Origin: Streptomyces sp. 549
GTDB taxonomy: Bacteria > Actinomycetota > Actinomycetes > Streptomycetales > Streptomycetaceae
Length of the DNA stretch: 64,000 nucleotides
Direction: 5' to 3'
NCBI RefSeq assembly: GCF_030124175.1
Contig: NZ_JASKMT010000024.1
Span: 21,413-85,412, forward strand
The notes beneath the pieces were generated by a model, which worked only from the letters and a program-made list of their open reading frames with translations, was not told the DNA's origin and did no database searches. The translations under genes were made by a program, and so were the position numbers. The first letter of the stretch is position 1, and the number at the start of each line of letters is the position of its first letter. Positions 59,862-64,000 of this stretch are shown here, in pieces.

Positions 59862-60405
59862 GCTGAGTAGGCCTCTTGTCTGTTCCGTACGTGATGTAAA
59901 CGCCGAGAGTAAAACTGCTTTCCCGTCCGGTGGCCGATACAGACAATTGAGGACCTGTGAGTTTCCTCACCAGGTGCCGGGCAAATGGTGCAAAACGGAG
60001 AGAGGCTGCCAGGGGACGAACCGCCGTGAAACAGGACTGAACCCCACGTTCCGCTCTTAGGGGCGGACGCCATGGGGTGTCGCACGCCTGTCCGACACGC
60101 GGCCGGAAGTCCGTTTTGTATGGTGTTGCATCTCACGGCCCGTCACCCAGTACCAGCGCAGCGTCACACATGTCACAGCTCGACACTCGGCCCTTGTTGG
60201 AGATCCTGCACTGTGCTGGAATCTCTCGAACCGCCGCAGGTACATCAGCCGGCGCGTATGGGGGCGCACAGCAGCGCCGCGCGGCGGTGGTGACGAGATG
60301 CGCCGGTCGCTCACGACCGTCGGGGTGGCCCCAGGGGATTTCCCCGACTCAATACCGTCTTCCTGCTCACGCGGGGAGGCGCCTGGTCCAGAGGTTGCGA
60401 CGCTA
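59862..60405. other. divergent upstream region of cvnA
   Basis: 544 bp with no supported gene. It contains A/T-richer stretches at about 59885-59950 and 60105-60130 that probably hold promoters for the minus-strand gene and cvnA, and a GTCACACATGTCACAG tract near 60162-60177. Confidence 0.4.
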
Positions 60406-63400
60406 GTGCAGGGACGTTTCAAGAGGGATGGCAGCGCTGCGGGGGACCCGGAGCTGCGCGGGGCAACCGACCGCGGCTCCTCTCCCCAGCGCACGCAGGA
60501 AACCGGTCCGCCGGCGGCAGCACACGACGCCGACAGCGGCTCCGGTGCCGTGGCGCACCCGGAAGGTGGCACCGGCGGCCCCGCGGGTCCCGCCGAACCC
60601 ACGGGCCCGGGGTCGCGGCTGGCTCTGCGCAACTGGCGGATCAGCACCCGCCTGGTGTCGCTGCTGGCCCTGCCCGTGGTGGCGGCGACGACCCTGGGCG
60701 CGTTCCGGATCGTCGACGCGACCGGGGAGGTCGAGCAGCTCGAGAACATGAAGCTGCTCACCGAGATGACGCAGCAGGCCACCGAGCTGGCCGCCGCGCT
60801 CCAGGAGGAGCGCGACCGCTCCGCCGGTCCGCTCACCGCCCACGGCAACGCCAAGGACGACACCGTCGTCGGCCCGCGGGAGAAGACGGACAAGGCCAAG
60901 CAGTCCTTCAACGAGGCCACCGGCGACCTCACCGCCGACGGTGACGAACTGCTCACCGGTGTGCAGGCGACGATCATCGACATCGGCCGCCAGCTCAACA
61001 CCATCAAGAACATCCGCGAGCGGGCCTACGAGAGCCCGGACGCGATCGCCGAGACCGTCGGCGACTACAACCAGCTGATCGAGTCGCTGCTGTCCCTGTC
61101 GCAGGACATGGCCCAGGCGACCAGCAACCCGGAGATGATCCGGAGCACGCGTGCCCTGGCCGCGTTCTCCACCGCCAAGGAGTACGCCTCCATGCAGCGG
61201 GCCGTCATCAGCGCGGGCCTCGCCCCGCGGGACGGCGCCAAGCTCTCCGAGAACGACCGGCGCTACGGCAAGACGGCGAACGAGAACGAACGCGCCGCGA
61301 TGAACCGCTTCAACGTCATCTACGGGCCGGAGCGGGCCACCGAGCTGACGCAGCCCCTCGACGGCGGCATCGTCAACATCACCTCCGCCAACGAGTACGC
61401 CTCCCGGGTCTTCAAGAGCCCCGAGGGCATCAAGGCGGAGACCCGTTCGTACATGGACTGGTACGACCAGGACCGTACGAAGATCGACGAGATGGCCAAG
61501 ATCGAGAAGACCCTGCTGACGCAGATGGAGCAGCAGGCCCGCGAGCTGCGCGCCGAAGCCCAGCGGGACGCGCTCATCAACGGTGCCATCATCCTGCTGG
61601 TCCTCGGCATCTCGCTCGTCGGCGCCTTCGTCGTGGCCCGGTCCATGGTCCGCTCGCTGCGCCGACTCCAGGACACCGCCCAGGACGTCGCCCGCAACCG
61701 GCTGCCCGAGCTGGTCAAGCAGCTCTCCGAGACCGACCCGCAGGAGGTGGACACCACCGTCGAGTCGGTCGGTGTGCACAGCCGGGACGAGATCGGAAAG
61801 GTCGCCGCGGCGTTCGACGACGTCCACCGCGAAGCCGTCCGGCTCGCCGGTGACCAGGCGCTGCTGCGGGGCAACGTCAACGCGATGTTCACCAACCTCT
61901 CGCGCCGCAGCCAGGGCCTCATCCAGCGCCAGCTGTCGCTGATCTCCGAACTGGAGTCCCGCGAGGCCGACCCGGACCAGCTGTCCTCGCTGTTCAAGCT
62001 GGACCACCTCGCGACCCGTATGCGCCGGAACGGTGAGAACCTGCTGGTCCTCGCCGGCGAGGAGCCGGGCCGCCGCTGGACCCGCCCGGTGCCGCTGGTC
62101 GACGTGCTCCGCGCCGCCGCCTCCGAGGTGGAGCAGTACGAGCGCATCGAACTCAGCTCGGTGCCGTCGACCGAGGTCGCCGGCCGCGTCGTCAACGACC
62201 TCGTGCACCTGCTCGCCGAGCTGCTGGAGAACGCCACCTCGTTCTCCTCGCCGCAGACCAAGGTCAAGGTCACCGGTCACGCCCTGCCCGACGGCCGGGT
62301 GCTGGTCGAGATCCACGACACCGGCATCGGCCTCTCGCCCGAGGACCTGGCGGCGATCAACGACCGGCTGGCCAACCCGCCGGTCGTGGACGTCTCGGTG
62401 TCCCGCCGCATGGGCCTGTTCGTGGTCGGCCGCCTCTCGCTGCGGCACGGCATCCGGATACAGCTGCGGCCCTCGGACTCGGGCGGCACCACCGCCCTGG
62501 TCATGCTGCCCGTCGACGTCGCCCACGGCCCCGGCCAGGGCCCCAAGGGCAAGCCCGGTGCCCCGCAGGCGCCGGCCTCGGCCACGCTCAAGCGGGAGCC
62601 GCAGGGCTCCGGCTCCCCGGGCAGCAAGCTCGGCGCGCTCCCCACTCGCGGCCAGGTGCCCGGCAGCGCCCCGCGCCCGGCCCTCCCGGCCAACGGGCCC
62701 GGCGGCCCGGGCGGCAACGGCCGCGGCAACCGCGGCCCCGGTGGCGGCCCTGGCGGCGGTCCCGGTGGCAACGGCCGCGGTCCCGGCGGCATGCCGCCGC
62801 GTTCCGCCCCGCAGCAGCCCTCCGCGCACCCGCAGCAGCCGCCCGCGCCTCCCCGCCAGGCGCCCGCGCCGAGCGGTCCGCCGCAGCCCGCCAACGCCTC
62901 CGCCGGCCGTCCGCCGCAGCTGCCGCCGCGCGGCGGCGGCCCGGTGGGCGAACTGCCCTCCCGCGAGCAGCCCGCCGGCCGTCCCCCGCAGGGTGGCGCG
63001 CCGAACGAGCCGCAGCAGCGGCCCAGTTGGGCGGGCAACCGCGAGGAGCTGATACCCGGCCAGCGTGACCGCAACGGAGCCGACGTGCCCCGCGGGCACG
63101 AGGACCCCGAGGCCACCGGCGAGTTCACCCGTCCCGGCTTCACCGGAGCCACCAGCGGCGCGCCCCGCCAGGACGCCCCGCCGCAGCAGCGCCAGGAGTC
63201 CCACGGCAACCGGCAGGACGCCTACGGCAGCCAGCAGGACTCCTATGAAGGCCAGTCCTACGGCAACCGCCAGGAGCAGTACGACACCGGCAACTACCCG
63301 GTGCCCGTCTCCTCGTCGCCGGCCCGCCGGGACGACACCACCGAGCTGGACATCCCCATCGCCCCGACGGCCACCGCTGATGTGCGCACGCCGATATTCG

Positions 63401-63897
63401 AGGAGATGGAGACCAGTTGGTTCTCGGCCAGGACCCGCAGGTCCGCCCCGGCCGACACCGCGCCCGAGCCCGAGCCGGAGCCGGTGCAGCCCGCCCCGGC
63501 CCCGCTGCCGGCCCGTTCCGCGGCACCCGCCGCACCGGCGGCGATGCCGCAGCGCACCCCCGCGCGCGCCGAGGTCGGCGACACCGCCTCGACCGGCGAA
63601 TGGCAGGCCTCGCCCAACGACGAGCGCTGGCGCCGGGCCGAGCGCCTGCGCCAGCCGGCCGCAGGCGGCGTCACCACCTCGGGACTGCCCCGCAGGGTGC
63701 CCCGTGCGAACCTGGTGGCAGGCACCGCCCAGCAGCAGTCGGCCACGCCGACCGGTCCGCAGGTCTCGCGCGCCCCCAGTGACGTGCGCGGCCGTCTGAC
63801 CAATCTCCGCCGCGGCATCCAGCAGGGCCGCCAGGCCGGCGGGGGACCCGGCAGCACCGAACGGGGTTCCGGCCCCACCTACCAGCAGGAGCGTTAG
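60406..63897 (+). CDS. conservon sensor histidine-kinase-like protein CvnA
   Basis: 1163 aa from GTG 60406 (MQGRFKRDGSAAG...), the start I recall for Streptomyces CvnA. A transmembrane segment at about 83-103 (LVSLLALPVVAATTLGAF) leads to a nitrate/nitrite-sensing-type extracytoplasmic helical domain, then a second segment near 388-410, HAMP, and a GHKL ATPase with LAELLENATSFSSP and EIHDTGIGLSPEDL. The usual phospho-accepting histidine region is atypical (DHLATRMRRNGENLLVLAG). The last 450 residues are Gly/Pro/Gln-rich, low complexity. CvnA works with a Roadblock protein, a DUF742 protein and a GTPase. The next gene fits that pattern. Confidence 0.92.
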   Translation: MQGRFKRDGSAAGDPELRGATDRGSSPQRTQETGPPAAAHDADSGSGAVAHPEGGTGGPAGPAEPTGPGSRLALRNWRISTRLVSLLALPVVAATTLGAFRIVDATGEVEQLENMKLLTEMTQQATELAAALQEERDRSAGPLTAHGNAKDDTVVGPREKTDKAKQSFNEATGDLTADGDELLTGVQATIIDIGRQLNTIKNIRERAYESPDAIAETVGDYNQLIESLLSLSQDMAQATSNPEMIRSTRALAAFSTAKEYASMQRAVISAGLAPRDGAKLSENDRRYGKTANENERAAMNRFNVIYGPERATELTQPLDGGIVNITSANEYASRVFKSPEGIKAETRSYMDWYDQDRTKIDEMAKIEKTLLTQMEQQARELRAEAQRDALINGAIILLVLGISLVGAFVVARSMVRSLRRLQDTAQDVARNRLPELVKQLSETDPQEVDTTVESVGVHSRDEIGKVAAAFDDVHREAVRLAGDQALLRGNVNAMFTNLSRRSQGLIQRQLSLISELESREADPDQLSSLFKLDHLATRMRRNGENLLVLAGEEPGRRWTRPVPLVDVLRAAASEVEQYERIELSSVPSTEVAGRVVNDLVHLLAELLENATSFSSPQTKVKVTGHALPDGRVLVEIHDTGIGLSPEDLAAINDRLANPPVVDVSVSRRMGLFVVGRLSLRHGIRIQLRPSDSGGTTALVMLPVDVAHGPGQGPKGKPGAPQAPASATLKREPQGSGSPGSKLGALPTRGQVPGSAPRPALPANGPGGPGGNGRGNRGPGGGPGGGPGGNGRGPGGMPPRSAPQQPSAHPQQPPAPPRQAPAPSGPPQPANASAGRPPQLPPRGGGPVGELPSREQPAGRPPQGGAPNEPQQRPSWAGNREELIPGQRDRNGADVPRGHEDPEATGEFTRPGFTGATSGAPRQDAPPQQRQESHGNRQDAYGSQQDSYEGQSYGNRQEQYDTGNYPVPVSSSPARRDDTTELDIPIAPTATADVRTPIFEEMETSWFSARTRRSAPADTAPEPEPEPVQPAPAPLPARSAAPAAPAAMPQRTPARAEVGDTASTGEWQASPNDERWRRAERLRQPAAGGVTTSGLPRRVPRANLVAGTAQQQSATPTGPQVSRAPSDVRGRLTNLRRGIQQGRQAGGGPGSTERGSGPTYQQER

Positions 63898-64000
63898 TTG
63901 AGTCCGATGAGCCAGGCGGCGCAGAATCTGAACTGGTTGATCACCAACTTTGTGGAGAACACCCCGGGGGTGTCGCACACGGTGGTGGTTTCCGCCGACG
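63898..64000 (+). CDS. Roadblock/LC7 protein CvnB (5' part)
   Basis: Starts at TTG 63898 (SD AGGAG at 63886-63890, seven bases away) or ATG 63907; only the first 31-34 residues are in the window. LSPMSQAAQNLNWLI, then FVENTPGVSHTVVVSAD, matches CvnB Roadblock proteins, which act as the partner between the CvnA kinase-like protein and the CvnD GTPase. The TTG abuts the cvnA stop (63895-63897), so coupling is likely. Confidence 0.85.
   Translation, partial: MSPMSQAAQNLNWLITNFVENTPGVSHTVVVSAD

Overview
High-GC actinobacterial DNA, almost certainly a Streptomyces chromosome core region. Evidence: very high G+C with C/G-ending codons throughout, many GTG starts, frequent leaderless genes (a -10-like TANNNT hexamer 6-7 nt before the start codon), a rare TTA codon, a conservon-type sensor (CvnA followed by CvnB), Ku-based end joining, and a gene order (ligA, gatCAB, ilvBNC, serA, proline catabolism, leuB, ilvE, cimA, urease, acyl-CoA carboxylase) that I recall from Streptomyces core chromosomes. 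No tRNA, rRNA, CRISPR or insertion sequence was recognised.

Layout. 1-5.3 kb: 3' part of a GH36 alpha-galactosidase, a cysteine desulfurase, a divergent NHEJ pair (stand-alone LigD-type polymerase and Ku with a lysine/alanine-rich tail) and a small lipoprotein. 5.3-8.5 kb: accessory-looking cassette of small genes: a 69-aa protein, a leaderless HAD phosphatase, an XRE-type regulator and four mini-genes of which each overlaps the next by 4 bp. 8.6-11 kb: Dps and an isolated MreB-like gene separated by about 0.9 kb without a supported gene. 11.1-21.3 kb: SDR, methionine-synthase-like protein, ligA, a membrane GGDEF-EAL protein with a TTA codon, and gatC-gatA-small membrane protein-gatB. 21.5-28.5 kb: a large LuxR/ATPase regulator with an in-frame 9-bp minisatellite, a DUF6191-like small gene overlapping it antisense, a PQQ-type sugar dehydrogenase lipoprotein, an aldo/keto reductase and a 2-hydroxyacid dehydrogenase.

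28.7-37.5 kb: a second membrane diguanylate cyclase (PAS-GGDEF with degenerate EAL) with a BldD-like box upstream, then ilvB-ilvN-ilvC behind a leader-peptide attenuator, and serA. 37.6-41.3 kb: ArsR plus SRPBCC pair with a clear promoter/operator, an unrecognised protein, and a PucR-type regulator. 41.5-46.9 kb: proline dehydrogenase and P5C dehydrogenase separated by an 8-bp tandem repeat, a GNAT pseudogene, a HAD hydrolase, a micro-protein and leuB. 47.2-52.8 kb: ilvE, an acyl-CoA dehydrogenase with a PadR regulator and operator palindrome, and cimA (citramalate synthase) behind its own candidate leader-peptide attenuator. 52.8-57.1 kb: leftward cluster of ureAB fusion, ureC, agmatine deiminase and TetR, with a palindromic operator candidate upstream. 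57.5-64 kb: accB/accE-type acyl-CoA carboxylase subunits, a small minus-strand gene, then cvnA and the start of cvnB.

How it fits together: most of the window is branched-chain amino-acid supply (IlvB/N/C, LeuB, IlvE, CimA), with two attenuators reading charged Ile/Leu/Val tRNA; nitrogen turnover (proline, agmatine, urea); genome maintenance (LigA, Ku, polymerase, Dps); and c-di-GMP signalling with two enzymes of opposite predicted activity about 11 kb apart.
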